Shown here piece by piece: positions 22,479 through 34,749 of a stretch of DNA of 64,000 bases. Positions within the stretch are counted from its first letter, which is position 1, and the number at the start of each line of letters is the position of its first letter. Both the position numbers and the translations under genes were made by a program. The notes under the pieces are model-generated. The model saw nothing but the letters and a program-made list of their open reading frames with translations, was not told where the DNA came from and made no database searches. Source of the DNA: Guillardia theta CCMP2712 (Eukaryota; Cryptophyceae; Pyrenomonadales; Geminigeraceae); NCBI RefSeq assembly GCF_000315625.1, contig NW_005434663.1:738666-802665 (forward strand). Reading direction: 5' to 3'.

Positions 22479-24052
22479 ATGCAGAGCTTCACAGCCGCTT
22501 CCCTCCCTACGTCAGGCCCTCTCGTCTTCTCCATGCTCCCTCCCGACGCCATGTTAGGAGCTCCTTCTCTCCCCATCTCCTCTTCTGTCACCATCCCCAA
22601 CCTTCAGACGACCTCCACTTCCATCTCCATCCCCATCTCAGGTCCATCTACCGTCTCCGTTCCCATTCCGCAAGCAGCTGGCTCTATCTCTGTGCCGAAT
22701 CAAGTTGGAATCGCACTCACCCCCGTCTCTCTTCAGTATCCTGCCAGCCTCATGATGCCTGGCCCAGCTGTTGTGCAGCCAGTTCCTGAACAGATTGAGC
22801 CGCTCTGCCCGCAGGAAATCCCTGTAGATCATATCGGCTTCAAATTCGTGCTTACTAAGGACAGCGAGTTCCCCAAGACAGTGAGCAATGAGAACGGACT
22901 CGAGATCAAGCTAGACGACTTCCAGATCAACAACAACCTTCGAACTGGTGAGTTCAGCGCAGCAATCGGTTCTGCCATTGCCATGATGTGCGAAACTACT
23001 GTTGAGAAGCTGAATCTGCACTATCTTGCTCCGGCTCCTGAAGTTCTGGACCCCAAGAAGGATTCACAAAGCATTTTGAACATCGTGCAGAAGGCATATC
23101 CAAGCATTCCGAGCGAAATAGTCAACGACGAGTATACTCCAGTTAATTATTACATTCTGTGCAATATTCTCAACACCGAGAAAGTCATCTCCGTTGAAGT
23201 CATTGCCAAGCTCAACGACAAGACTCATATTGCTGTGAGTGTGTTGAAATGATTTGAATCGAGTTGTCCTGACGGATTCATGCAGTTTAAGAACATAAAG
23301 GATGAAAAGCTCTTCAGGCAGATTCAGGAAATCAAAGGACTGGAGACTCTCATCAAGATCTATCCTGCGGACTGCAATCATTTCCTTTGCTTAGAATCAA
23401 AGGTCAAGATGCAGCTAGCAAGCAACGCGTCCAACGTCACAGCATACCTTAGGAGCAAGGTATGATATGTCTGTCCTGGAGATGATGTGTTCAAGTCTGA
23501 CAACTTGCTACCCAGCTGGAAGATTGCCAAGTAAAGTACGCAAAGTGTGAGGCTGCATACGTCGACACTCGCAACAAATATCTCAAGGAGGAGCAAGCTT
23601 GGACTTCGAACACGAAAGAGGAAGGCAATGCAGGGGATGGAAAGCAGGAAGAGAGCTCGGAGCTGATGATCCCAAGTCTACTCGCCAAATATGAGACAGC
23701 CTTCAAGACAGAGGAGGCGAACCTCAGGAATGTGATGTCAGCTTTGATCATGTCACAGGGCCTCCATGAATCTTTGAGCGTCAAGGCAGACAAGGCAAGG
23801 GCAGTCAGCGGACTCAACTGCCCGAACTTCCTCGTCAAGATCTTTTCGTGCGGGAACGGGTGTGGCTTCACAGGAGCGCTGGAGGACGTCGATATCCATG
23901 AGGGGACTTGCCCTCTCAAGTTCACTTGCACCGTCTGCGGCACGCGCGGGTCGTCTCAGAGCGTCAGGACATGCGAGCAGACGCACGCCATGCAAGGGAT
24001 GACGCTTCAATGGCAGCCGGCGCAAGTGCAGGCATCCGGCGGCGGAGTTTGA
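22479..24052 (+). CDS. Protein with C-terminal TRAF-like zinc finger, paralogue B
   Basis: Three exons join in phase: 22479-23234, 23286-23459 and 23516-24052 (488 aa). It mirrors paralogue A: disordered Ser/Thr/Pro-rich N-terminus, the motif LCPQEIPVDHI, a globular middle, a coiled-coil region and a C-terminal Cys/His block (NCPNFLVKIFSCGNGCGFTG, HEGTCP, CTVCGTRGS, CEQTH). The zinc-finger spacing is almost the same as in A. The two genes are head to head across 1.36 kb and have different intron numbers (two here, four in A), so the duplication is old. No catalytic motif is seen. Confidence 0.8.
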
Positions 24053-25811
24053 TCAGGACTGTCAGGTGTCATGGCCGGCACTGAGACAAAAGTTATATCC
24101 AGTGTAGTGCATATTCGGTGGAATCATGTAAGATTATTATGGCAACTTCAATCAACGACTGTTCCGAGTTTGTTCGCCACTGTGCTCACCGTTCAACAGT
24201 CACTGCAAACTTGACTCAAAATGGCTGCTGCCCGACCCAAAGGCTCCATGATCTAGACCCTCCAGTCTAACGGTCCTGGCACTAGCGAGGCTGGGCCGCT
24301 CTGAGGCCGGGCTGAACTTCGGAAAGTTGAACTTATGGAAGTTATACTCCACTGAGCCTTTATAAGTTAAAAATCAGTACGAGGACAATCAGGAGAGTCG
24401 AGGAGGCTTGCCCCTGACATTCCAACCCAGACTCCGAGGCTGTAGGGACTCGCAGTGGCAACAGTCACCGTCCGGCCGCCGCGGCCGGGGCCGGCCTGTT
24501 GCCAACTTCGTTTCCGAAGTTCCGAGTCCCGCCGGAGTAATAATAACTAAACCTTTTGTCCCCCGGAAGTACCCGACTCTCTGAGAGGTATTTGGCACCA
24601 CCCCTCCAGACTTATTGGCCTCGGGAACCCCGTAGAGAATCACCCCTACCCCTTTGGATATCCGTGACCCCACCTCCAAGATGACTTGAAAAAAATTGTA
24701 GGATAATAGGTCTTTCCTACAAATCCCTATGACCAGAAGTACGTAGGACCAGGAAAGAAGACTCGAACCTCGTTGTCTGTACTACCCGTGGCTAAAGATT
24801 TTCATCCTCTTGCACTTTTACCGGTAGTCGTGAGCATCTTAATGGAATCTATCCTTCATACATCATAAATTTCTTAAGTGAAGTACTAAGATAAATGGAA
24901 GATGGTGGAAGATAGTGATATCCAGTAGGCAGGGGTATAACAATGTTTGTGCACCGGAAGGTAAATCAGGGGGTAGGGTACCTCTAAAAAATTGACAATG
25001 TGCGTTCCGTTTGTGCAAATTCCTACGGAGAGGAGGAATAGGGAAGAGGGGCGTAGGGGATAGAAGAGGAGGAGAGGAGAGGAGACGAGAGAGAGAGAGA
25101 GATTCATGCCAGCATAGTGTAGACCTCTGAATGTGAAAGGAAAATTCGGAGAGAGAAAGGAGAAAGGAGAAAGTGGGACGTAAGAGAAGAGGGAGAGGGG
25201 AGAGAGGAGAGGGGAGGGGGATGGGGGGAAGAGGGAAGAGGGAAGGGGAGAGTGAAGACTGGAGAGGAGGGATGAAACGGGAGATACTGGGGTAGAGAGA
25301 GCATGGGATGGTAGATGAGAGCAGTGAGAACATTAGGCAGGAAGAATGGAGTTTCGGGCAACAGAGCGGATTCCAAGATGAAACACGGTATAATCAAAGT
25401 CAGAGAGGAGAATCGTCGAGTAGAACATGGATAGAAAGCTTGTGAATTATTGCAAGCTAAGACTTGAGTAAGGAGAATATTTCATCTGCTCTGGGCCAAT
25501 GGGAAAAAGTGATCAGCGAATGTCAAACGAGTTGATGAGGTGGCGCGGCCGCTTCAGTGAGAAGGATTGTCACAACGAAGGGTAAATGCTTGATTTGTAG
25601 TGGTTGTTTGTGCAGACTTTGGAATTGTAGCATTATTCCTTTCAGACTTGTAGCAACATAACAATGGAAAATATTGACAGTATCTGAGAGTTGAAAATCC
25701 TTGGCATTTTGATCGTAGATTGCTCTGCTAGGATTGTGTTGAATCAATGACTTGTTGTTTCAGTAAGAGTACTCTGCTGCCCAAGACAAGTTTACAACAC
25801 CTATCTTCGAA
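24053..25811. other. Spacer with GC-rich island 4, TACCCC stretch and purine tract
   Basis: A GC-rich palindromic island (about 24225-24530, ggccgccgcggccggggccgg) is followed directly by a TACCCC-type stretch (24545-24690), unique AT-richer sequence, and a GAGAGG purine tract (25020-25300). I see no gene. Confidence 0.6.
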
Positions 25812-26887
25812 ATGCCTCCCCAGTTCTCGCGCCTGACGTCAGATGGAAGTGCAGCAATGGTTCGCAGGACCTCCTCCGTGGGCCAGAATTGCGACATGTA
25901 CACGATAAGATTGCAGATCAATCAGGCATTTCAAGAAGCGGACAAAGATGGTTCAGGGCATCTGAGCAAGCAGGAGCTGCTCAAAGTGTTGGACACCCTC
26001 AACATCACCCTTCAGAACCCCGTCGATGACATGGACGTGATCTTCGGTGCGAACGGGCGGCTGCGCGTTCTGAAGACTCACTTCAGGACGCTGATGCCTC
26101 GTTGCTGACACCAGGTCTGGCAGATACCCTGGACGCCAACCACAGCGGTCACATCGACCTTGACGAATGGGGCGCATGTTTTGAGCCTGCTGTAAGCCTT
26201 TCTCTTGCTTGTCTTGGACCCCCACCCACTTCGCCTTTCAACCCTCCCCCCCCCCTCCTCCTCCCCGCCTCCTCCTCCTCCTCCCTCTCCTGCCTCCGTG
26301 CAACCAAGAGCCTTTTGGTGATGATGTTGTTTGCAGATCAAACGGTTTGCGGTCTCCCCGGACACGAAGATGGACATGGAGGATCTGATGAAAGTCACGT
26401 TTGCGGGGATCTTGGAGGATGCCAAGAAGGAGAGGAGCCTGGTGATCGAGGCATTCATGAAGGCATACGAGAAAGTCAAGGACGGATTTGGAACCAGATT
26501 CCTTGGCTCTAAGGTAAGGGAGATAGTTCACTCGAGGCCGGTGGGTGTTGCTGAGTGGGATTCACGCAGTGGCGCTTCAAGATCTACGACGCCTTCTACG
26601 GAGCAATAGAGGACGACAAAGTCTACGTCCCCTTGCGCTATGAGTACCTCAAAAAGAAGCTCAAGGAGGCCTCCCTGGACCAGGAGCCCTGGATCAAGAA
26701 CGTCCTTGCCGGGAGCGTGAAGGCAAAGGATGACACGAAGGAAGCATTCGAACGCTTGAAGAGCTTGCAGGACGTCAAGAAGGAGCTAAGGGACCCCAAG
26801 GTCGTGATGGAATTCTGCGCAGCCTGGCTAGAGCTTCTCACTGAGCAGGAGCTGAAGAAGGCTGCAGCCGAGGGAGCGGACAAGTAG
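25812..26887 (+). CDS. EF-hand calcium-binding protein
   Basis: Four exons join in phase: 25812-26046, 26115-26191, 26337-26513 and 26570-26887 (268 aa). The first EF-hand is in exon 1 (EADKDGSGHLSKQEL) with Asp-Asp-Ser-His/Glu loop positions intact. The second spans exons 1-2 and reads LDANHSGHIDLDEW, with a canonical final acidic residue. The remaining 165 residues are helical and Lys/Glu-rich with no further canonical loop. It is likely a cytosolic calcium sensor. The family beyond EF-hand is not recognised. Intron 2 (26192-26336) contains a C/T-rich repeat. Confidence 0.83.
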
Positions 26888-27247
26888 CGCTGTCGCCAAG
26901 GGCACTGGCATGGCGAGCCCCGAAGCACTGCTGGTGGTGACGTGGCAACGACCGTTGGTGGAAGGGAATTAATTTTCTAGCGTGAAAGTGAAACGGCCTA
27001 ACTTCATCAGCGCATCTTGAACCACTTCGGTTTCCCTGAGACCCTTTCAGCTCGTTTCTCAGCAGCACGCAGCGCAGCTGGGCAGGTCTGTCAGCAAGTC
27101 TCCAGCTAGTGGAAGGGCAGCGCAAACCTGCTCTCTGATCGTCTTCCACCCTCGGAGGTTCCGGGGCTTGCTGGTCTCCTCCCGAGGCCTCGCCCTTGGA
27201 TGCTTCTGCGTCCATCTCTGCCGATGCGCCTGCCTGACTCGCCGCCG

Positions 27248-29590
27248 TCAGAACCGTCCTAACGTGAATACAGCTCCTACCTCAGCCTCCCCTCCTCCTT
27301 CCACGTCCATCCTCGCCTTCTTGCTCTGCTCCTGCTGCAAATTTTCAGCTTGCTGACACGGCAAAAAGCTCATTTGCGACACCTCAAACTCTTCGATCCT
27401 TGACATGTAGGAGAAGGACAAGTAGGAGCAGTCTAGACCAGCAGCTCGTGACGACGAGGAAAGGGCCGAGGCAGGCTCACCAGGCTCTGACTTGGACTCG
27501 TTCCATGCAAACAGAATCCTCGCAGCCGGGAGCAGCTGGGAGTATTTGAGCTGGGTGGAAGAGGAGTCTTCTATCCTCTTGGGGGGAGGCGTCATGAACA
27601 AGTAGAATGCCCTGTTCGAATGGTGAGGACGAGGAAGAGGCAGGAACCGCAAAGACAACCTCTCTTTCTGTACAAGTGCCTGGCGAACGAAGTTGTAGAT
27701 GTCAGAGAACGTCTCTTGTGACGAAAATTTGCCCTGCCAGAACGTCAGCACTCGCCATCGAAATAGGCCTGAAGAATGCGGCCTGACCTGAAGCCAAGTT
27801 CTGTCCGGGAAGACAACTCGGATGACGACAGTCTGATAGGCAGACAGCTTCTGCTCTCGCTCCTCTTCTCTCATTTTCCTTGTCTTGAAACTGAGAGCAT
27901 TGACACGTCAAGACGGCAACTACATCATAATCTCCTCATTGACCCGCTCTTTTGTTCCTTCGCCTTCTTCGAGGCTTCCAACGAGTGCAGGTCTTCCGAC
28001 TACAGGCAGCCATATCTCAGCTCAAGGAAGATAGAGCGATTGGAGGAGAGAAGGAAAAACCGGGGAATGGCAAGGAAGATGAGGAAAAGGATGGAGAATC
28101 GAAGTATTTGACTGACCGTCAACTCGAAGATCGAATCGTCAAGTTGCAGCAAGACAGCACGAGAGTCTCCCTCCCTCTCCCTTCCCACCGTCCACGTTCT
28201 CCCTTCCCTCTTCTCCTCGGGCTTTTCCGCCATTCTGCTTTCCTCCGATACCGGTTGTTTCACCGCTGCCCCGCCCTGTTCCTCGCTCGCCGCTTGTCCT
28301 CCAGGGACTTCTGCTGGCTCAGGGACGGCAGAGCTTGCCACGTCATCCATCTTCTCGTCGGGCTGGCTGGGGTTCTGCTGGGCAGCATCCGGCTGCTCCG
28401 GCTTTTGCTCCCCTCCTGCCGCCGCCTCGTTCTTCTTGAGCCGGTACTTGAGCAAGGCTCCTCCGGAGACGAGGCCGATGCTGAGGAGCGAGCTGCTCCG
28501 GAGCTGCTCTCCTTCCAGCGTCTTGTTCATGACCGTCACGCAAGGCAACTGCAGGGAGCTAGTCAGCGCTGGGCACGCCGGCATGCGCGTAAAGGAAATG
28601 ACAACCTCCTGCAGCATGTTGACCCCAGTCACCAGCCTTGCCCCACACACGTCCTCCAAGTTCTGCAGCACGTCGAAGAGCAGTGTGCTGCAGTGGCACT
28701 CCTTCTGATACCTCTTGCCGTCCTCCAGCTGCAGGGTGACAGACACGACTCGAGCTGCACGAGAAACGCGGGGGCGTCATGGCAGGTTGTCATTTGAAGG
28801 TAACGTCATTGAAGGAAACCTTTCTGCTCTTGCTCTGTCAGGGGCTGTAGGTCTAGAGAGGCCCCGTTGGGAAGGTTCGCCAGTCGCAGCGGGAGCGCCA
28901 GGTCGAGCTCCCTGTCGAGTGTTAGAGAGAGCAGCGGGCATGAAAGTGAAGAGAGGCAAGGTGCCGTGGGAGGAGGAGGGAGAGGAATAGGTGAAAACGG
29001 AAGAGGAAGGAGAAGTGAAGGGGGAGCGGTGGGGTTTGGGGGGGGGAGGGGGCGGAAGGGAAAGGGCCGGGGGGGGGGGGGGGATAAAAGGGGGATTCAA
29101 ACCTCAAAAAAAATGCAAAGAATAAAATTCAACACCGAAAGGCTGCCGTCAAGTCGAAGATCTCCAAGACTCCCCCGTCTCCCAGATTTTAGCACAGTCA
29201 GTAAACGCACAGTGTGTCTTGTTGGCATACCAAAATGAGTTTTCCGGATTCGAACCCGNNNNNNNNNNNNNNNNNNNNNNNNNNNNNNNNNNNNNNNNNN
29301 NNNNNNNNNNNNNNNNNNNNNNNNNNNNNNNNNNNNNNNNNNNNNNNNNNNNNNNNNNTGGCCGGGGGGGGTGAAGGCGGAGGGGAGGGCGGAGGGGAGA
29401 TGGGGGATGGGAGAGAGGATCGGTCAAAACTAGACCCTGATAATACGCACTTCTTCTTATGCCGCAAGCAGTGAGATGAAGGATCTTGTTTGAACTCTTC
29501 GCATGCCTTAACAAGGACCTCGACGAGCTGTGTAGCGGGTGTTGCAGGGATCGCTTTCTTCTTCAGGTTGAACTCCACGTTGACAGGCAT
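27248..29590 (-). CDS. ASPSCR1: TUG/ASPSCR1 homologue (N-terminal UBL, C-terminal UBX)
   Basis: Seven exons join in phase: 29451-29590, 28820-28911, 28117-28754, 27944-27999, 27788-27890, 27660-27733 and 27248-27611 (488 aa). Exons 1-2 give the TUG ubiquitin-like domain (ATQLVEVLVKAC, then ELDLALPLRLANLPNGASLD). Exon 3 gives the second domain (CHCSTLLFDVLQNLED, GVNMLQEVVISFTRMP, then LLSIGLVSGGALLKYRL). Exons 4-7 give the region before UBX (DSIFELT joined to SEDLHSLEASKKAKEQ) and the UBX domain itself (VVIRVVFPDRTWLQ, ETFSDIYNFVRQAL, AFYLFMTPPPKRI, LLPAARILFAW). In animals and plants TUG/PUX4-type proteins bind and disassemble the p97/CDC48 hexamer and affect trafficking. A similar role is inferred here. 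Intron 1 contains an assembly gap, but the splice phase is consistent across it. Confidence 0.9.
29259..29358. other. Assembly gap of 100 N
   Basis: Placeholder-length gap in intron 1 of the TUG gene. Because exons 1 and 2 join in phase and match the family continuously, no coding exon needs to be missing. Confidence 0.98.
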
Positions 29591-30609
29591 GTCCTCCTGC
29601 GTTCAGTCAGACAGTCCAGCATGTCACCCCTGCTAGTTCAAGGGGCGTGATCCCATTCATCTTCCCGTATCTCTGAAGCGATCTCTTCCTACATTCTTCT
29701 TGGCGTGCTTCTTCAGCACACTTCCTATCTCTTCACTGGGACTGACTGATCTTTCTTGTCACATGTCTTCATCTCGCTCCTCACCCTCCTCTCCTGCGTT
29801 CACCACTACTATCCTCTTCACTCCTCCTCTCTCCTCCAGCCTCTTCCTGCGCTGCCTCTCTTCCTTGCTTGCTTCTCTTCTGTGCCCCCAGTTTCTCTCT
29901 CAGCATGCCACAGGCTGTCCAAATCATCTGTGTTCGCCTCAAGAAGTTTCTCATAGCAAATACAAGGGCAGCAAACATGATTTAGAACATTCGTACAAGG
30001 TGGAAGAAGACAGCAGCGAAGCGACCCTTGTTCCGAGTCCCCTTTTTCATTCCCCCCATTCCTCCTCCCCTCTCTTCCCCTCCTCAGCCCTCGCTCTCCC
30101 TGCTCTCCTTGCTCTCCTCGCTCTCCTCGCTCTCCTCGCTCTTCTCGCTCTCCTCGCTCTTCTCGCTCTCTTCGCTCTCCTCGCTCTCCTCGCTCTCCTC
30201 GCTCTGCTCGCTCTCCTCGCTCTCCTCGCTCTCCTCGCTCTCCTCGCTCTCCTCGCTCTCCTCGCTCTCCTCGCTCTCCTCTCTCTCTCCTCGCTCTCCT
30301 CGCTCTCCTCGCTCTCCTCGCTCTCCTCGCTCTCCTCGCTCTCCTCGCTCTCCTCGCTCTTCTCGCTCTCCTCGCTCTCCTCGCTCTCCTCGCTCTCCTC
30401 GCTCTCCTCGCTCTCCTCGCTCTCCTCGCTCTCCTCTCTCTCTTCTCTCTCTCCTCGCTCTCCTCGCTCTCCTCGCTCCTCTTCTTCTGGCTCATCCTCG
30501 CTCCTCGCCCTTCTCCTCTCGTCTCTCGTCTCAACTGGTCTGTTCTTCCTCCTCGTCTCCTCTTCCTCCTGTGTCGAATACATGATCGCATTCTAGGTTC
30601 CACGAAAGG
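29591..30609. other. Divergent spacer dominated by a minisatellite
   Basis: Unique C/T-rich sequence (29591-30090) followed by the 9-bp minisatellite and a C/T-rich tail up to the calpain start. The long Leu/Ser/Arg/Glu frames on both strands are repeat artefacts. Confidence 0.7.
30095..30480. repeat. 9-bp minisatellite (CGCTCTCCT)n, about 40 units
   Basis: Nearly 390 bp of cgctctcct units with a few c-to-t changes (cgctcttct) and two shortened units that shift phase. Because the unit length is a multiple of three, all six frames stay open over long stretches. Confidence 0.95.
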
Positions 30610-33413
30610 ATGTCGTACGAGGACATTGAATTCCCTCCTGCTCAACGTTCGATAGGCCCAGAGGGCTTCTGCGAGAAAGAGGTCGCCTGGTCAAGGCCAC
30701 CAGCAGCATGCTCACTATTCGGAGCGAAAATATCCCCGGACGACGTGCTGGAGGGCGAGCTTGACGACTGTTACCTGGTAACGACCATCCCTTGGTGTAC
30801 GCAATCCTCAAGGTCAAGCAGGTCAGCGCACTGACTCTCCTCGCAACTCGTCCGCCCCTGGTCCATCGGCTTGTTCGGAAGGAGGGGGATCAGCCTGGGA
30901 AGTATCACGTGAGGATCTGGCAGCAAGGGGTCAGCGTCGAGGTCACCGTGGACGATCGAGTCCCCTGCATCAAGTCGTCTCGACGTCCCATCTTCTCGCA
31001 CTGCAGGAGTGAAGGTCCTGCGATTTGCTTTGGCCCTGCCTCTTCCTCACACGATCCTTTGCGCTCACCCTCCAGACGCCTGCTGGGTGCAGATCGTGGA
31101 AAAGGCGTTTGCGAAGACCTTTGGAAGCTACAGCGCACTAGGAGGGGGGAACACGGCCGAGGCTCTGCATGACCTTACGGGAAGGTAGGAGCAAGCGCCA
31201 GATGAGGAGGAAGGTTGACGGTACATGGCAGGCCTGTGTTCGATTACAACATGGACGCTCCTGATGTTAAGGTGAAGGGATGGAGGAGAGAGGGGGGGGA
31301 TGAGACTGTGCGCGAACAGGAGGACATTACGAGCGGCTCGCTATGGGCTCAACTGATAGAGCACTTGGAGGAGAGGGGGCTAGTGGCTTGCGCGTACTTC
31401 AAGAAGGGCAGGCGTCAACCGCCGGAGGAGCGGCATGGCCTCATACAGAACCATGCATACTGGTTGTGATGCCCCTGCATGTTGTCGTGTGATGCTGACA
31501 CGTGCTGGAAGTGTGCTGGGCGCCAGGGAGTTTCAGGTTGAGACAAACTTGACTACTCGTTCCCTCGTTGAGACTCCAGCAAGACGACCAAAGGAACATC
31601 GCTGAAGGCGGTGGAGCTGCGAAATCCTTGGGGGGGCGAGAAGAACTGGGACGGAAATTTGTCGCCCGGCTCCGGCATGTGGAGACAGGAAGCCGAGAAA
31701 CATTGCCGGGCTGAAGCAAACTGACACGCTCCTTGTTGACTTGCAGATCAAACAAACAGGGTCGGTGGAACTCGGGGCGAACAAGGGAGATGGTTGTTTC
31801 TGGATGCCATGGTTAGTGATGGTGAGTCTTACGTGGAATCTGCCTCAAAGTTCCACCAGGGAAGAGTTCATCAAATTCTTCAATCGACTGCATGTTTGTT
31901 GGGTGGGGGAAGGTGACGAAGAAGCGGTCGGAACACCAATCTTTGCAGAGCACATGCACGTCCCCGCTGAGAGATCAGGTGCTTGAGGCCACAGCAGCTT
32001 GTGAAGCAGCTGAGCTGAAGATGCAGGTGGATGTACCAAGTACCCAACCTTCCGGCACAACGATGCTTTCTGCCTCACCCGGGAGGCAGTCGGAGGAGGG
32101 GCCAAGAGTGCTCGCATCGCCATCACCATCGCACAGAAGGACAGAAGGAAGGAGCACAAGTCCAACGCCTGCGGTCAAGCTCTCTCCTACGCGCAGGTCC
32201 GTGTGACGAGGCAGCACCACTGCACGTTGACGCGAATGATCAAGATCGGGATGACGATAGTGATCCCTCAAACTCCCAAGACTGGGGAGAGCCCGTTAGT
32301 TCTCCTGCCGAGCATGCACTCGGTGGATGGAAGGAGGTGAGAAGGGATGGCGTGCGGTTGCTGCTTTCTCACAGCTGATCCTCAGCCGCTTCTGGAACAA
32401 ACGAGAAGTTTCAAGAATGATCAATATGGTCGTCACGATCTCTCAAGTCAAGACAAGGGCGCTGAGTGGAGTCGTGAGCAGGTGCCAGGGCAGGAACTTG
32501 TCATAGTGCCGTCGACTTGGAAGAGTGGAGAGGGTTGGGAGTACTCTCTTCTCGTTCATGTGGAAGGAGGAGCAGGAGGAGAAGGGGCAAGTTCAAGTTC
32601 AGAATTCAAGTTGATACCACAAAGGTCGAGGTCGTCGCTCCAATCTTCGTCGAAGCAGGTCAGCAGACGCTCTCTACCTCCTCCTCTTCTCCTCGTGGCC
32701 ATGGACCCTTCTCCGCTCTCCTGCTGACCGCCCCTTGTGTTGGCAGGGAACATGGAAGGCGAACGCAGGCGGAGGGGTGGCGTCGACTTCTTTCACCAAG
32801 AACCCGCAGTTCTTGGTGACCTTTTCACCCCCCGCAAGCTCCAGCGCCGGTGCGAATCATCAGAGATGCTTCGCCGTCCTCACCCAGCACGTGAATGACG
32901 GGTGAGGATGCATGACCCCTAGGAGCTCCACTCTCAGACAGTTGACGGCCCTTGGTGGGTACCAGGGAGAAGCCGCAGCCAGTTGCCATCTATGCCTTGA
33001 ACACCCGGGGCCGGAGGATCGAGGGAAGCGTTCCTTCCAAGTCCATCTTCCAGCGGTCTGCGACCTTCACCAACTTGCAGGAAGCGTCGAGAGCTCTCCT
33101 GCGCTCATCCTCCTGACACCTGCCGCAGGTCATCTCCAGGCTCATCCAACCCCCCGACGACGGGACCCCTCTGCTCATCGTCCCGTGCATGATGAAGCCT
33201 GCCGCCAAGGACACCTCCTTCGTGCTCGAGGTGGTTGCAGAGGAAGGGTCAGTTCAGCTCGAGGCTGTCAACAAAGACACGCCCGTCCTCCGGGAAGAGC
33301 CCAAGGTCGCTGTGTGCCTGGATTACAGCCCTTTCACATCGCACAATGCAGCCTGCTCCCACGAAGACCAGCAAGGAGACATCACGAGGAACTTCATCGA
33401 GCGTGAAGTATAG
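30610..33413 (+). CDS. Calpain-type cysteine protease with domain-III/C2-like modules
   Basis: Many exons with short introns. Clear ones are 30610-30777, 30822-31014, 31076-31184, 31232-31271, 31320-31462, 31512-31536 and one from about 31584. The catalytic triad is present: Cys in [12 protein letters not shown] (split across exons 1-2), His in LIQNHAYC, Asn in [15 protein letters not shown]. Other family landmarks are [43 protein letters not shown] and GDGCFWMPW. Downstream exons (31740-33413) carry calpain domain-III/C2-like pieces: [45 protein letters not shown] and [19 protein letters not shown]. This suggests two or three such modules. No penta-EF-hand or membrane segment is seen, so it is an atypical calpain, presumably cytosolic and calcium- or lipid-regulated. 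Late exon borders and the stop (33413, or further exons to about 33612) are uncertain. Confidence 0.87.
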
Positions 33414-33619
33414 GTACGCGTGTACGTGCGATGCCTCCCTGCAGCTCACTCGAACCTCCCTCAGCAAGCAACCTGCCCATAAAGAGATTCCGATGAGGAG
33501 CTTTCACGCGGCGAGGTACCAAGACGCCAATGTAGTGACAGTGAGTGACCATCGTTTGTCAACCCGCAGCAAGAAGATGGAGAGCATGGCCCAGGCATTC
33601 AAGGACTTGTGATTGAAAG

Positions 33620-34749
33620 TGACGATCCGAATGGAACTGCGAGTCGCCATGGTTGCTGCATCGCAATCCAAAACAACCCTCTCGTGTCTTCGACTCTCCC
33701 TCTTTCAATTAGTCCCCGCTCATGCCATTTACATCGTGTTTCGGCTGTCATGCTGCTTCAATCGGCATCGTTCTCCTGCACTGAATCGGTTCGTCGCGCT
33801 CTTCCTAGTTTTCGTTCAGCCTTGCCCATTGAGAGTTTGCTGTTGGTCTTGAACTTCGCTACCCCCTTTTCCTGTATTAGATTAGGGGGTGGGGTCATGG
33901 GGGTTCCATTGTATCCACCTTGCCAAGTCCCCGATTTGAACTACCCCTGTCCAACAGAGGGGGAAATGGGGGTGAATGTAACCACCCCACCCCTTGAATT
34001 ACCCACATATACCCACCTTTGATCCTTCAAACTGACTACCCTGAAGGCACCCCACTTCCCTTGCATAGCAGCTACCCCTCTGGGAATTTAAGTACCCCAT
34101 AGCTGTCCCCGGGTAAAAAGGAGGGGTGGTGAGCACTACCCATACCCGACGGGGAATATCGTGTACTCTACTCGTCCATAGGGGGTCATAGATACAGGGT
34201 GGGTGATCAAAATCTGACCCGATGGGTGGGGTCCAAAGGTGAACATACATATCAAAATGTGGGGTACTATTCCATCATCAGAGGGGTGTAGTGAATCAAG
34301 TAGGGGTCCATGTTTTGACTGAGTAGGGTAGGGGTAAAAGAACAGGCAGCGCGACGGCCGGATAAGTAGGGGGTGGGGTGGTAGGGGAAGTGGTTTCATG
34401 TAGGCGGGGAGCAGATGGCGGGAGAGGGGGGGAGGGAGAGGAAGGGAGGGAGAGAGCGAGGATCATGTGTATTGAGCATGCGTACGAGTACGAGGAGATG
34501 TCACTACTGTAAGGGTGTGAAGAGCGGGTTGATCACGCAACCAGAACTCTCGCGCACTGTACTAGAACGTGCAAGATTTCGAGACGTCGGATCTTTCAAG
34601 TTTAGGGTGTGTTTGCCTGTCCATGTAGCTGGCCGTCATACGTTCTACCCAGAATTTAGTTTTGCTTGCAATGAGCCAGAAAGTCCGACTTTTGCTGTGA
34701 TCTTCTATCACCCCTGTGCTCAACAGATTCGTGTTTCAGGGGGAAACCC
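33620..34749. other. Spacer rich in TACCCC/GGGGTA strings
   Basis: From 33860 to 34390 this is the densest TACCCC/GGGGT(A) region of the window, with both orientations present, followed by a purine tract. The last part up to 34749 is unique and is the probable promoter of the elongase gene. No gene is supported. Confidence 0.6.

Noticed and set aside
29700-30645. Long Leu/Ser- and Arg/Ala/Glu-rich frames on both strands
   Set aside because: A 9-bp repeat keeps every frame open. There is no non-repeat protein sequence of any quality.
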